The notes under the pieces are model-generated. The model searched no databases. It was given only the letters and a program-made list of their open reading frames with translations, and was not told the origin of the DNA. A program made the translations under genes and the position numbers. A stretch of DNA of 64,000 bases, from the NCBI RefSeq assembly GCF_024323335.1, contig NC_066579.1, forward strand, positions 359,228,665-359,292,664, read 5' to 3'. This document shows, one piece after another, positions 47,001 to 59,575 of this stretch (position 1 is its first letter; every line of letters starts with the position of its first letter). This DNA comes from Lathyrus oleraceus (taxonomy: Eukaryota; Streptophyta; Magnoliopsida; Fabales; Fabaceae).

Positions 47001-48151
47001 CATGTGCGAGGAAGATATTTATGATTTGATATAGAGAATAACGGTGTTCATAGAGACAAGAAATCGACGATTTGGAATTGTGGTTCTTCATGGAGATATG
47101 CAAGAATCATAAGTTAATTCCCACAAACGACACCAATGTTTCGTGCATGAACCAAAGACATGTGTATATCAAATGGACATAAGCTCTAGTGCGATGGAGA
47201 AAACTTGAGGTATGGTGGAAATGGGGTGGATGAATGAATAAGTGTGAGTATGAAAGAATATCTAAAATGAAGTGCATTATGCTCTAAAAATGACAGACAT
47301 AGAGAACTGTCTCCATGATATCTGATACCTTATATGCGTAATCGTTTGATAAGATCAAATATTGGGCATACATGAAAGTATACCAGTATTGGTGTGAACG
47401 TTTAAATGGAGAACCTTATGTGGTTCTTTTCTTTCATATATTCATATGCCGTTGTGAGCCGACATCCCGAGCTAGGCATAAAGGATTACTCTACTTCTAG
47501 TCGACTACTAACCATTTTGGACCTATTTCGGAACTTCTGTCCTTATAGGACCGGTTCTTTTTGGTAACCCCCATTAGCCTTGAAGCTCATGTTGCAATTT
47601 GTGATGTCGACAGTGGAATGGATGTCAGATATGTTGGCTTGTTCTCAAAGTATTGGAATGAGGGTCACTTTCTGCTACAAAATCCTCTTTATGTAAACAA
47701 TGAAAAGGATCTCCTTAACGAGCCTCGGTATCACAAGGGCCGATTAATGGAGTTTATCAATAATATGGGGTATAAAAAATGAGGTGTTCCTATAGAGGAG
47801 GTCTAAATGAAATGCTTAAAGAGTCTTATTGATATCCAATTTCTGATAAGAGACCGCTCTCAGAAGAGAGAAAAACCATATTTTGTAAGCTTTGAGACTT
47901 TTGAGGATTTATATATTTTAAATCTTTATATGTCTGACGTGCTAGCCTTAATAACTGTATACATAATATATGGATAATGAAGAGAAATTCCAGCTTATAA
48001 GGTGAAGAGTACAATTGGCCAGGAATAATGTCGCTACAGAGAACTTGTTGACTTTACCGAATGTCTCTGGTCCGGCTGCCCACCCTATACTGAGGTGATA
48101 TGTCTCACATTCTGTTAGGGATCGCCAACCTACTCTTTTTAACAAGGAATA
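44036..48151. other. Intergenic DNA with a dispersed direct repeat
   Basis: A segment of about 200 bp near 45140-45370 is repeated in the same direction near 47150-47330; both contain a GGAGAAAACTT/GGAGTAAACTT phrase and GAGAATATCTGAAATGA-like text, so they may be ends of one old element. A C17 run lies at 44751-44767. The frames at 46816-47103 (-) and 47561-47782 (+) look moderately protein-like (GLFSKYWNEGHFLLQNP) but I cannot name them. Confidence 0.45.
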
Positions 48152-50079
48152 TGAAAGTGAATAAATACACAAGAAAGTGGGGTTGAGTTGTGTATTACCA
48201 AAAATCTCTTTTCACTTATGATTCTGGAAAATCAGATTCTGAACCACGTTTAGAGTCAGATACCATAGTAACAACCTCAAATTCTAATACAAGTAAGAGG
48301 TTGAATCAGATCAAATTCTGACTTCAGAGTTTGTTGCACATCAGAATATAAATGCAGAAGTAAATAAGTAGATACACAATATATATTGGCTCCTCTCAAA
48401 CCGAGAGTAGTCCATTCCCCTTACAACACAAGATATTTTAACTATAATCAGACTAATTACAATTGCTTAAGCCAACAACTCAAGACGTCCTGCTCTATCA
48501 ACCTAGATCGAGACATCCTTCTCTACCCTCAATCATGAGATTTCATTGCCTAAACAACATGTTCAGTACTTCCTGCTTTGCCCACAAGCATAAGACTTTA
48601 ATGCTTAATCACATTGATCGAGACTTCCTTACTTTGCCTTCAAGCATGAGACTTCTATGCGTGAACAACCTGTTCAAGACTACATGCTCTGCCTGCAAGC
48701 ATGAGACTTCAATGCTCAAGCACCCAACAATAAACTTACTCTGAGCACATCAGCTAGAGTCTTCAGATTTTGTTAACAAAAGAGTCTGGTATTAACCTTG
48801 TGTTTATGTGAGTTCTTCTTGGTTAAGCATATACACGAAGGTTACACATTGTTGACCAGAATATAAGTTGATTGCTCCTAAGTGTGGAAGATTGCATTTT
48901 TGAATCTTCTTCTCTTCAAGCACATATTTCCTTCTCTATTGTGCTTTTCTGTTTTGATGATCTTCTTGATCATTTTCACTCTGCCATCACACACTTAACC
49001 CTTATGATCATATTTTCTATTTAGTGTGTGTTTCTATCATCTGTGTTTTATATGTAACACATATTCTCTCTCTCTCTCTCTCTCTCTCAATCCATTTCGT
49101 GAACTGGTATCACAACTATGTGAACACAATTATGGATTCTTCAACCTCATTCATTCTTGGTCAGAGACAACTAACACTTTGAACGTTTTCAATGTTCTTC
49201 TTAAATAGATACTGAGAATAGATTCGTTGAAGATTGAAACTACTAATGGCACAAGTATCCGTTGAAGGTCTTTAGCTAACGTACAATAGATTGGGTTAAA
49301 GCCTCAGCTAGCATAAAGACGTTGAGAGGAGCGGAAGAGTTTAGAACACTTGAAGAGATCAAATCCTGACAATGTTACTTTATCTTGATTTTACATAAAG
49401 TAGTGTATTATTGTCACATGATATTCTTTAGATAACTTCTAACTGGAGACTTCTTGTAAATGTTTGTGGAAGCTTGCTTAGAGTCATTGTTATCCTTATA
49501 CTTAGCTTCCTGAATCAGAGGCTTTTTATATAATTAGTTAAAGCATGATCAGAAGCTAAAGTATGTCTTAAGAACCTGGTTGGAATGAGACTTCAGAGTC
49601 TAGAGTTTACAGGTTCTGAGCTTGACTTCATCAAAGTCTTGATTAACACTAGTCTAGATTAACACTTTCAGAGTTGATAACTTGCTATAGATAAATTCCT
49701 TTGGAGAAGTATCTTTAGAATTGCTGATAAAGCTTGTTCAGAGGATGCAAAGCCATTCCTTTATAATAGAGGTTGATTGCTTCAAATGATTCCAGTCATT
49801 AGAGCTTTGCTGATTTTTGTATTTCAAGTAAGCTTAGGTTCATCATCTGAAAGACTTGAATAGACTCTCTAGAGTCTGAAAACTTGGTTATGATACTTCA
49901 GATACATACCAACTTTACTTCCCTTTAATGGTTCTTCTGAGTGATTAACTTGATTTATATAAAGGTTAATGTCTTTTGATCCTGCACACTAGAATAATCA
50001 TTAGTAAATCCTGTTATTTTTTTAAATACTTTGTTATCATCAAAACCTTTTAGGGCCATGAAAAAATCTTGTTATGACA
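48152..50079 (-). repeat. 3' LTR of the SIRE-like element
   Basis: It is colinear with 54749-56753: the CACTTATGATTCTGGAA phrase, repeated GAGACTTCNNTGC units (48495-48725), a (CT)n tract at 49065-49088 and the TTGTTATCATCAAAACC end all match. On the minus strand a TATATAAAAAGCC box lies near 49525. Boundaries rest on loss of similarity and on the polypurine tract. Confidence 0.8.
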
Positions 50080-50093
50080 ATCTCCCCCTTTTT
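50080..50093 (-). promoter_or_regulatory. Polypurine tract of the SIRE-like element
   Basis: The minus-strand AAAAAGGGGGAGAT directly precedes the LTR start TGTCATAAC. This is the plus-strand primer site and fixes orientation. A second G-rich run (AAAGGGGGAGAAAA) is near 50565-50578. Confidence 0.85.
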
Positions 50094-53000
50094 GATGATG
50101 ACAAATAAATGTATTTAAGAATAATGATTGATGATTTAATTAACAGAGTCTAACATTAGAGGCTGAGGTTTGTAAGCTCCCCATAAGTTAGACAGTCTAT
50201 TAAGGTGATATTTGTAAGCTCCCCCTAAGTCTGATAGTCCATTAAGACAAGGTTTGTAAGCTATTCCTAACTCCTTATTTGTCTTAATTTAATCCTATAA
50301 TTTTAATCAACAAATTCTAACATCAGGGTCTTTAGGTTGAGGTTTGTAAGCTTTTCCTTCAGATTGATAATTCATTAAGGTAAGGTTTGTAAGATTTTCA
50401 TTAAATCCTTGTCTTTGTTTGATTAAAATTAGTCATTTAAGCTCAATAAGATAAGTTACTCAAAAATAAAAATAACATAAAGCTTATAAATCAGAAGTTG
50501 TTTTGGCAGAAACTGTATTGTTCAAGTTCTGATGCTTTAATATCTTCTAAAATACTCTATGCATTTTCTCCCCCTTTGTCATTATCAAAAAGTTTTGAAA
50601 ATAAAGAGAAGAACAATAAAATTGAGAAAAAGTAAAATAAAGCTTAAAATAGTTTAAATGCGCAGAATTTAGAGGAAGTTGAAAATATTGAAAAACGAAT
50701 CTGATACAAAAAAATGAAAGGATGAAAAACTTTTCAGAGTCAGAAGACGATTTTAAAAACAAGTTTAAGAATATGAAAGAGAAGGAAGTTAAAAGATTAA
50801 CACAATTTTCAGAAGAGACAGTTTTAAAACAAATTAAGGTTCTTTTAAAGAATCTGAATGAAATCATTTACTTCTTTTGGTAAGTCACCACCGTTTCAAT
50901 TTCCAAGGAGTAATTATGATCCAGTATGTCATGCTTAATTAGTGTTTGGCCTTTAGATTTTCAAAAATCAAAATCTTAAACTCACAAAATGTTTGATCAT
51001 TTGAAATTTTGTTATAAGAGCACATGTTTAGGCCAAAAACACAAATCCTCATTCAGTCAACATACATCTATTTGAATATGAACACAACTTTTGAACACTC
51101 TACTACTTTATTATTTTAGAGGCTTCTCTAGTCTCTGATGCAACTTATGATCAGAAGCTCATACCCTCTGAAGGAATTCCTTCAACCTTTCTTTCTCAGG
51201 CACTGAAGTCACAACAAAAGATTAGTAGAAAGAAGAAGAAGTCCATTAGGAGATATCAAGAAGTATTTCATTTTGATTCAGATGAAGAAGCGGAATTGAA
51301 TTTGGGTAAACTTTTTCTATGATTGCATACCTATAGGATTAATGTTATAAACATCTTTTTGTAATCATTCCTTTTAGTTCAATGAAGTTATTTTCCCCTT
51401 TCTAATTAGCATACCATCCTTTTAATCATTGGTTATTTCCTTTATTGCAAACTGATTTAAGAAGTCCAAAATTTAGAAAGATAATAAAACACAATACTCT
51501 TAACTTGATATTTATTTTTCATTCGATTCATTTGATACATCCAATTAACCATAAAAATTTCTTTGGTTATACATTTAGAGGCTAATAAAAAATACATCAA
51601 ATTTACCCAAAAATCTAAACATACAAGTCTTAAGTAAAAAGAAAAAAAACTATGCTCAAAAGAGAAACTAAAAATGTTGTAAGAGCAAGTTAAAAAAGAA
51701 AACAAAAGGAAATGACTACAAAAATTAAAAGAAAAACATCAAACAAAGGCAACTTAGAAAGACTGTAGAAGTTTGGTGGAAGAAGAAGAATGAGATGGAG
51801 TTGTACATTCCTTAAGTCCAACATGATCTTCACCAGTAACTCTTTAGCTCTGGGTTAAATGAAACTTCGTCTAGACTTATAACCTTTCCTTGCAGAGAGA
51901 CGAGTTCACTCAGAACTCGTTCAGAAGGAATAAAGAACCACTTTCTCTCACGGAAAGGCAGTGTTATATTCAGGAGGTTGAAGATTACTTGATGAAATTT
52001 CACTCTTAAGCCCGAGCAAAGGAGAAGCAGAAGATCACAGTCATAGACTCCCAATTCTTCCAGAAGAGCTAGCCTCTCATTGATGTTCTCACGTTGGTTT
52101 CTCACGCCAAGGTTTGATCTAGAGGTCATCTCAGGTCAAGACAGAAGCGCGAAAATGAGCTTTTGGAAAACCATATCAAGGTTGCACAACTATGTCAACC
52201 ATGTTTGAGAGACAAGACAGGTTGTAAACCCATAATGAGAAGCTTAGACTGAGAGAGAGATCAGTTTAAATAAGAAGTAAAAAGGCTTAACCAAGAGAGA
52301 AAATATTTAACACAACTAGATTTTGAAAAGACAAATCTCTGAAAATCGTTTGGAAAACCAACAAGAGATAAACAAGTACAAAGAAAAAAGTAAGAAATGA
52401 CAAGAGAGAGAGGCCACTGAGAATTCAAGGAGTAAAGCATTACTACTCTACAGATTATGCCCAAATAGCTTCATAACTAGCATAACAATTTTCAGACACG
52501 TGGATTTTTATAAAAAGTTATGAGTAATCCTTGTTCATTTTCTGAGTCTCAAAGCCTGACATTTTTTAGAGGCTACATGTCTTCAGAGTCTGTTTAAGAC
52601 TTTGATGAAGCTACTTCTGATTAGCATTAGTCTTTGATACTCTATATTCAGAATCATGCTTTTAAAATAAGATCAGAAACCCTTTCATAGATAAGAATTA
52701 AGTCTTTACAAGACAAGGGTAAAACAATCAAAATACCTCATTAAAGAGTTTACTTGAATAACAACACTTCTCTGATCAAAACTTTTGAGCTCACAATACT
52801 TGGTTATGAACAAAGAATACGAAAAAGGATACACAGTAATATTTTCCACTTGTTCCGAAAATTCTTATGCAAACATATTATCTAGGATAGTTATGCATCA
52901 AAGAGATAGATACATAGACTAAAGTAAATAATATCTCTTTCATAAAAGCCGTCTAAAAAAAAAGAGGGGTTTAGACATACCTTGGTGTTGCTTCTGAACA

Positions 53001-54009
53001 TCTTTTGGTTCCAACAATGTTCTTATTGATGTGAATTAGTCTTAAACACTCTTGTTGTTGAACCTTGTCCTCGCTCATCATAACCTTAAAGTATTACTAG
53101 TGACCATAGTACTCTTTTTCTGCTATTCTCTAGACTTCAACTATCCTCCTCTTTTAGAGTTAGGGTAAGAACATATATGTTCCTCTTGTTGTAGGAAGTA
53201 GTCATCTGTTGTCCAAACATTAGGACAGATGCACTAACTTATAAGCATATCAGCAAACATAATTTCTGATTTTGGTACCCGTAATCTTGTGGGTCCTTTT
53301 GTGTTTGTTACCCTAGGCCTTTTTATTAAAATGTGCCCTTGCCTTAGAGTAATGTCTAAACTTACTCCAGACTTTCTCTTTTTATAGAAATTTTGTCACG
53401 GATAAGCATTGACATTAGCTTCTGACCATTTCAGAAGCTTGGATCCAAAATTCTTAGGAACTAAATTCCCTATACTTTTTGACTTTTGGATTGTAGTGTC
53501 TGGTTTCATCAAAACCACTAACTTTGAGATCTCGGGTTCTGACTTCTGTAAAACTTTTGACCTTGAGGTCTCTGGTTCTATTAGAACCTTTGACTTCTCT
53601 ATTATTGATTTTAATGGGTTCATAACTTTGATCCCTTTAGTATCAAACATCAATAAGTCATAAGCATGAATTCAAGAAGATGGTTCTGAAAGATTCTTCC
53701 ATGCCAAGGTTCTGAAAACCACACATTTCATGAAAGCTCAAACTATCTCTCTTGCTTTTTCTTATTCCATAGATCATGGATTCAAGCAAAGTTCTGTTAA
53801 GATCTATTGTTAAGAAGTCTTTGAGAGGCATATCCTGCTCAGGCAGCAACTATATTTCTTACCAATGTCTCAACAGTTTCTTTTAGAAGATTTCAATTCT
53901 TCTTTAAGAAGCCCAAGTTGTTTCTTAACAGCCTTCATGTGCCTTGCCTAATCTTAACAAAGGCTCACGAAATTATGAATAAGATCAGACCAAGATGGGT
54001 TTCAATATA
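50094..54009 (-). other. Internal region of the SIRE-like element, no pol
   Basis: Only short frames exist. One at 51830-52129 (-) encodes 99 residues with REN-INERLALLEELGVYDC and a run of leucines (DLLLLLCSGL), which looks like coding sequence of unknown role. Another at 53396-53653 (-) is rich in KS and PE repeats. No YxDD, DDE or GAG-PRE motif is found. Confidence 0.5.
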
Positions 54010-54300
54010 CCTTATCTTCTTCATTAGATTTAGAGCCAAAACCTGACCCGGACTCTAAATCCGAGAGTGTAAATGCCACCAGTGCAAGTTTGGCTTCTTC
54101 AGCTTCTCTGTCTGAATCTTCTTCATCATCAAGTTCATCCCATGTTGCCATGAGACCTTTCTTGAACTTGCTCTAAAACTTTCCTTTATAGGGCTTCCCT
54201 TAAATGGTACGTCCTTTTGCTATATTAGGACAATCATTTCAGAAGTGATCAGGCTTGTTGCAATTGTAGCACATCTTCTGATCATCTACTCTATTCTTGG
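54010..54300 (-). pseudogene. Copia gag fragment with CCHC knuckle
   Basis: The minus-strand translation contains CYNCNKPDHF, a stop, NDC (a CCHC knuckle with one position lost), then after further stops KFKKGLMATWDELDDEED and an acidic EAEEAKLALVAF segment. This order is that of SIRE/Maximus gag C termini. It lies close to the 5' LTR, as expected for the minus orientation. Confidence 0.75.
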
Positions 54301-54748
54301 AACAAAAACCTTTGAAGCTAGAGCTTCTACCAAAGAGTCCCTTGCTACTCTTTGTCAGTTGTTGAAATCTCTTTAAAGGAAGGTCATTTCCTCATTATTA
54401 GAATCCCTATGATAATATTCATAAATAAAAGCTTCTTCTGGTTTTTCTATCTTTTTAGGATCTGGAAATCTGATCAATCTTCCTTTTAAACAAGCAAATC
54501 AAGATTAAACCTTGATTCTTGTAGCAAGCACATTTATCCCACGAGTCAGTCTTAAGGATTAAGAAATCCTTCCATACTCACAAAGAAAATGACTTAAAGT
54601 AAAAAAGGTTTCTCTATTTCTTCAACAAGCACACTTGTTCCACGAGTCAGTCTTAAAGATTAAAAATCCTTTCATACTCACAAAATACGTGATTTAGAGT
54701 AGAAACAAGTTTCTTGATCTCCTTCAGCTCAAATTTATTTACCTTAAA

Positions 54749-55717
54749 TGAAGGTTAGAAAAATACATAAGAAGGAGGGGTTGAATTGTGTATTCCCAAA
54801 AATATCTTTTCACTTATGATTCTGGAACATTAGATTATGAACGACGTTCATAGTCTGATACCAAAGTGAGTAACAACAGTGAAAGGTTTACTTCCTTTTT
54901 TTAACTCTGTTTCATAACGTAAGGTGTCAAGCTCATATTTTGATACAAGTAAGAGGTTGAATTAGACCAGAGTCTGAAATCAGTGTTTGTTTCTCAACAG
55001 AATGTAAATGCATAAGTAAATAAATAGACATATAATATATCTTGGTTCCTCTCAAATCGAGACTAGTCCAGTTCCCTTGCAACACAAGAGCTTTTAATTA
55101 CAATCGGACTGATTATAATTGCTTAAGCCATAAGCTCAAGACTTCCTACTAAATTAACCTAGATCGAGACTTTCTGCTCTTCCCTCAAGCATGAGACTTC
55201 ACTGCATGAACAACCCATTCATGACTTCCTTCTATTCTTACAAGCATGAGACTTCAATGCTCAATCACACTGATCGAGACTTCTTTGCTCTACCCTCAAA
55301 CATGAGGCTTTAATGCTTGAACAATCCGTTCAGGACTTTCTGCTCTGGCTGTAAGCATGAGACATCAATGCACAAGTACCCAACAAGATACTTACTCCAA
55401 GCACAATAATTAGAATCTTCAGATTCTCTTAACAAAAGAGTCTGATATTAACCTCATGTTTATGTAAGTGCTTATTGGTTAAGAAGATATACAAAGGTTA
55501 CACACCATTGATCATAATATAAGTTGATTGCTCCTAAATGTGTAATATTGATGTTTTCAATCTTCTTCTCTTCAAGCGCATATTTCTTTCTCTGTTGTGT
55601 CTTTCTATTCCGATGATCTTTTTGATCATTTTCACTCTGCTCTCACATACTTAAGCCTTATGGTTATATTTTCTATTTAGTGTGTGTTTCTCTCATTTGT
55701 GTTTTCTATGTAATACA

Positions 55718-55762
<45 letters not shown>

Positions 55763-56753
55763 TCTCTCTCCATTTTGTGAACTGGTATCACAACTATGTG
55801 ACCACATTCATGGATTCTTCAACCTCGTTCATCTTGGTCAGAGACAAACGATACTTTGATTATTTTCAATCTTCTTCTTAAACAAATACTGAGAATAGAT
55901 CCATTGAAGATTGAAACAACCAATGGTACAAGTAGCCGTTAAAGGTCTTTAGCGGTGTATAATAAAGTGAGTTAAAAACTCAACTAGCATAAAGACATTG
56001 AGAGGATCATAGCAGAGTTCAGAATAGTTGAAGAGATCAGATCCTCACAATGTTACTTTATCTTGATTTGACATAAAGCAGTGTACCATTGCCACATGAG
56101 CTTCTTTAGATAACCTCTCACCAAATACTTCTTGTAGACGTTTGTTGAAGCTTGCTCAGAGTCACTATTATCCTTATACTTAGCCTCCTGAATCAGAGGC
56201 TTTTTATATAATTAGATAAAGCGTAATCAGAAGCTAAAGTATTTCTTTAGAACCTAGTTGGAATAAGACTTCATAGTCTAGAGTTGACAGATTATGAGCT
56301 TGCCTTCATCAGAGTTCTGATCATAACTAATATGGATGAACACTTTCAGAATTGATAACTTGATGTAGACACAATCCTTTGAAGAAGTATCTTCAGAATT
56401 GTTGATGAAACTTATTTAGAATATGTAGAGTCATTCATTTATAATGTAGTTTGCCTGCTTCAAATGATTCCATTCTTCTAAGCTTTGTTGATCTTTGTAT
56501 TTCAAGTAAGCTTAGGTTCAACATCTGAAAGACTTGAGTAGACTCTTTAAAGTCCGAAAGCTTGATTTTGATCCTTCCGATACATACCAACTTTAATTTC
56601 TTTTAATGGTTCTGCTGAGTGATTAATTTGATTTATATCAAGGTTAATGTCTTTTGATCATGCACACTAGAATAGCCAGTAGCAAACCCTATTGTCTTTT
56701 AAGTACTTTGTTATCATCAAAACCTTTTAGGGGCATGAATAAATCTTATTCCA
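54749..56753 (-). repeat. 5' LTR of the SIRE-like element
   Basis: It matches 48152-50079 along its length with many small differences, indicating an old insertion. It carries a (CT)n tract at about 55722-55770 interrupted by TATC, the repeated GAGACTTC units at 55160-55370 and a TATATAAAAAGCC box near 56200 on the minus strand. No tRNA-iMet-type PBS is found next to its lower end. Confidence 0.8.
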
Positions 56754-57624
56754 ATAGACTGCACTTACTTGGATAAGCTATCTGGGCATGTTCTGGATGA
56801 AGAATTGAGTACCCTGGCTTAGTGTTCCTGACATTCCTTTACTGCTCTGGCCCCTTGGTGCATCCGGTCACTAAGAGGATTTTTGGTTCGAGTGGCACCA
56901 TGCTGAAAAGCAACAGATGAATGACATCATCCATGACCTTTACTTCAGTGAGATAGGTACCTACACGAAGTAAATAATGCTTATACCTTTTCTCTCTAGG
57001 GTGAACAACACTCTGCTTTCTTGAAGCTATCTGGTTCACTTTCTAACCAGGTGGCTCATCTGGTGAGGACCATGACAATGAAGGTCCAAGCTTTGTCTAT
57101 GTTTCAAACCAATTTGGGTTTTGCTAAAAAATATTAGAGTTATTTTATTCTCATAATGCTTTGTCGAACCAGCTAGATGATTGTACGAGTTCCACCCCGA
57201 GGCGATTTCACAGTCATTTGAAAATGCTTTGCAGCAAGTGGAGCATTTTAACTACCCTTTTACGCTTTATGGGGAGCAAATTCTATCGAATCAAGCCGTT
57301 GAAGATGGGGAAATTATTTCTCTCATAAACTAGATCTCTTGGGGCCTTTTTTATGTACTGTTTGTAGTAATTCGTAATGGAATAGTATGTAAAAATACTT
57401 TTTTATGGAATGAAATGCTTTTTGTTACCTGCTTGAGGTGTATTTGTATGATCCTGAATGCATGGCTCCAGATCTTTGAAACTTTACGAAGTTTTCCCTC
57501 AAAGTTAATTGGATGTCACTGAGGTCGTTCACGACCAAATGTCGGTTTCCTTTCCCCCTACTAGATTAAAAATTGGTCAGAGGTAGACGTGTGGCCAACC
57601 CACCATGACATTTGGAGTGGCTAG
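56754..57624 (+). other. Unassigned retroelement-like DNA
   Basis: Short plus-strand phrases look protein-like (DCTYLDKLSGHVLDEELS, AFLKLSGSLSNQVAHLV, SFENALQQVEHFNYPF) but are broken by stops. They may belong to a gag-like or plant-specific element protein interrupted by the copia insertion. I cannot name it. Confidence 0.35.
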
Positions 57625-59221
57625 TGATAACGCGAAAATACATCATATATTTGCCTTAATTTACACTCAAAGATCATACAACTTTAGTTAATATTCCGAT
57701 TATTCCGCAAGTATTCGAGTTATTTTTGCAGGTATTTCAATCTCCATGCATAAATGAGCAAAATGTAGAAAAGGAAGAAAAAGAAGAAGAAACATATGAG
57801 AAAGCAGCAGAAAAAGCAGGAAAACCAGAAATACAGAAAATATTGATGTGACGACCATCACAAGGAGCATGACGACCGTCACGCCCAGCCTGTGACGAAC
57901 GTCACAAGCCCATGACGAGCGTCACACGGCCAAAATATGCGCTTGAAGCAGACAGCAGAAGGATTCAAAATGTGCCTAAATTTTCTCCAACAGAACCACT
58001 TCCCCATGGATTCCTCACTCAACCAGTCACCCTTAATTATCTCAACTGCCAAAGACCTATGAGGGATATAAAAAGGACGTAGGTTGGAAAAAAGAGGACG
58101 GTCTACATTCGCTCTGCAATTTATTTTTCTACAACATTTTAGCTTTTGAGCATTATTTTCCTTCAGCAACTTTGTTTTCCTTACCGTATTTCAGTTACCA
58201 TTCTGTTTAGAATTCCCGTTTCTCCCTTTCCTTTCCGTTTTTCAGTTAGCCAAAGTAGTAGTTTCCTACACTGGGGAACTACTACACTTTATTTAATTTA
58301 GTAAGCAATTGTATCGAAGAAGCAGAATCCTACCGACCTGTGGAGAACTGCTCAAGTACTCCAAGATTCGACATACTCTATTAATTCAATTGCCAGGTTT
58401 TTATTCAATTATTATTATTATTATTACCCAGTTATTATTATAATTATGTTTGCTGCAATGTTAATCTATTTATGCTTGTCTGTGTTTGCACTATTTAACA
58501 TGTCCGGCTAAACTACCGGTATCGGTATGTAACAACTTAATTGGATGGGATTTAATAATAATCGGCGAAAACTCCTTTTCTCGAACAATCTTTTCAGCGT
58601 GGTTTTTAATTTGAATTTAATTAACTTTGTCACAAAAGTGAGAAGCTATTTAATACGATTTTTCCACGAGAGTGGGAAATTAACTAAGGTGAGAACCAAC
58701 AATCGCGAAAGCGTGAGGCTCGAGCTGGATAGTAAAAACTAGGCATTGATTTTAAAAACAGCGAGAGCACTTTAAAAGCAATTAGAACTTATTTATTTTC
58801 AAAAAGTATTTTTAACTTCAAATGGGACAGCGAGAGCGTACATTCTGACTTAAAGCTATAGGCTGAATCAACAACCACGAGAGTGTGAGATAAAGTCTTT
58901 TAAATAAGTATTTTATACTGAAATATATTTGGTATTTGAACTAAACACCGGTGATTTATCGAATCCCTGAAGATTAATGCGTTGCATACTCATTCCTCTT
59001 ATTAATACTTTCTTAAAAACTAAATTTCTCTTAGATTTAATTCTCTGCACCCAAACTTCTATAAATCATTCCCTTAGCTAAACATAGTGACGTTAGTAGC
59101 ACTAGTTTGACCATCGGTCCCTGTGGGTTTGATATCTTTTAAAACTAAAATGACTAGATTGTGCACCTGCAGTCAAGTACCCGATAGACTATATTCTAAA
59201 TATAGTCACGATCAAGCATCA
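57625..59221 (+). mobile_element. Athila-like LTR, probably solo
   Basis: It begins TGATAACGCGAAAATAC, like the LTR starting at 27381 on the minus strand, and ends near CACGATCA (59216) or AGCATCA (59221). With the latter end the flanks are GCTAG and ACTAG, a 4-of-5 match; the end is therefore uncertain by a few bases. No PBS or polypurine tract adjoins. It contains four short hairpins (57848-57925), TATAAAAAGG at 58067-58076 and five CGAGAG-type motifs between 58665 and 58890. Confidence 0.75.
57848..57925. repeat. Four GTGACGANCGTCAC hairpins upstream of TATA
   Basis: Units lie at 57848-57861, 57869-57882, 57892-57905 and 57912-57925, each a TGACG…CGTCA-type inverted repeat around two bases (one copy with ATCAC). 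TGACG is also the core of plant bZIP (as-1 type) binding sites. They occupy positions 224-301 of the LTR. Confidence 0.9.
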
Positions 59222-59258
59222 ACTAGTTTCCATATAGGGGAGTAGGTTGTTATTTCAT

Positions 59259-59575
59259 GTGGGAAATTGATTGCTTTAGTTGGACATGTAAAAGTTCTCA
59301 GGCAACACCCTTGGATTTAGGTGGGGAATTGATTACTTTAGTCGGACATGCAAAACGTATCTAAAAGAACCCTTGACTTTAGGTGGGGAATGGATTGCTT
59401 TAGCCTGACGTGCAAAGCGTCACCGACAACACCCATGACTCTAGGTGGGGAAGTTATTGCTTTAGCTTGAAATGCAAAACATCTCTGACAACACCTATAA
59501 CTTTAGGTGGGGAATTGATTGCTTTAGATGGACGTGTAGAGTATCTCTGACAACACCCCTGACTTTATGTGCACG
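59259..59575 (+). repeat. 62-bp tandem array
   Basis: Units begin with GTGGGGAA/GTGGGAAA at 59259, 59321, 59383, 59445 and 59507, exactly 62 bp apart, and a sixth start is recognisable at 59569. Each continues TTGATTGCTTTAG, GGACRTGCAAA and GACAACACCCNTGACTTTAG. No frame is conserved. Confidence 0.95.

Larger units (their letters stand above)
48152..56753 (-). mobile_element. SIRE-like Ty1/copia element, degraded, pol absent
   Basis: Two direct copies (48152-50079 and 54749-56753) flank an internal region. On the minus strand the left copy follows a polypurine tract AAAAAGGGGGAGAT, typical of SIRE/Maximus elements, and begins TGTCATAACAAG; thus transcription runs right to left. A gag fragment next to the right copy supports the class. 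RT, integrase and RNase H motifs were not found, so the internal 4.7 kb is deleted, replaced or non-autonomous. The flanks share AATA, but a clean target duplication is not seen. Confidence 0.8.

Noticed and set aside
49100..49140. TGGTATCA followed by ATG as a copia PBS and gag start inside the SIRE-like LTR
   Set aside because: Both direct copies continue unchanged past it for about 900 bases on each side and the frame closes soon; the polypurine tract places the LTR on the opposite strand.
48100..56800. Reading frame joined across the copia element (NKEY to DCTYLDKL) as evidence for the target gene
   Set aside because: The join gives a stop unless one base is added, and the target duplication is not clean; too weak to claim.
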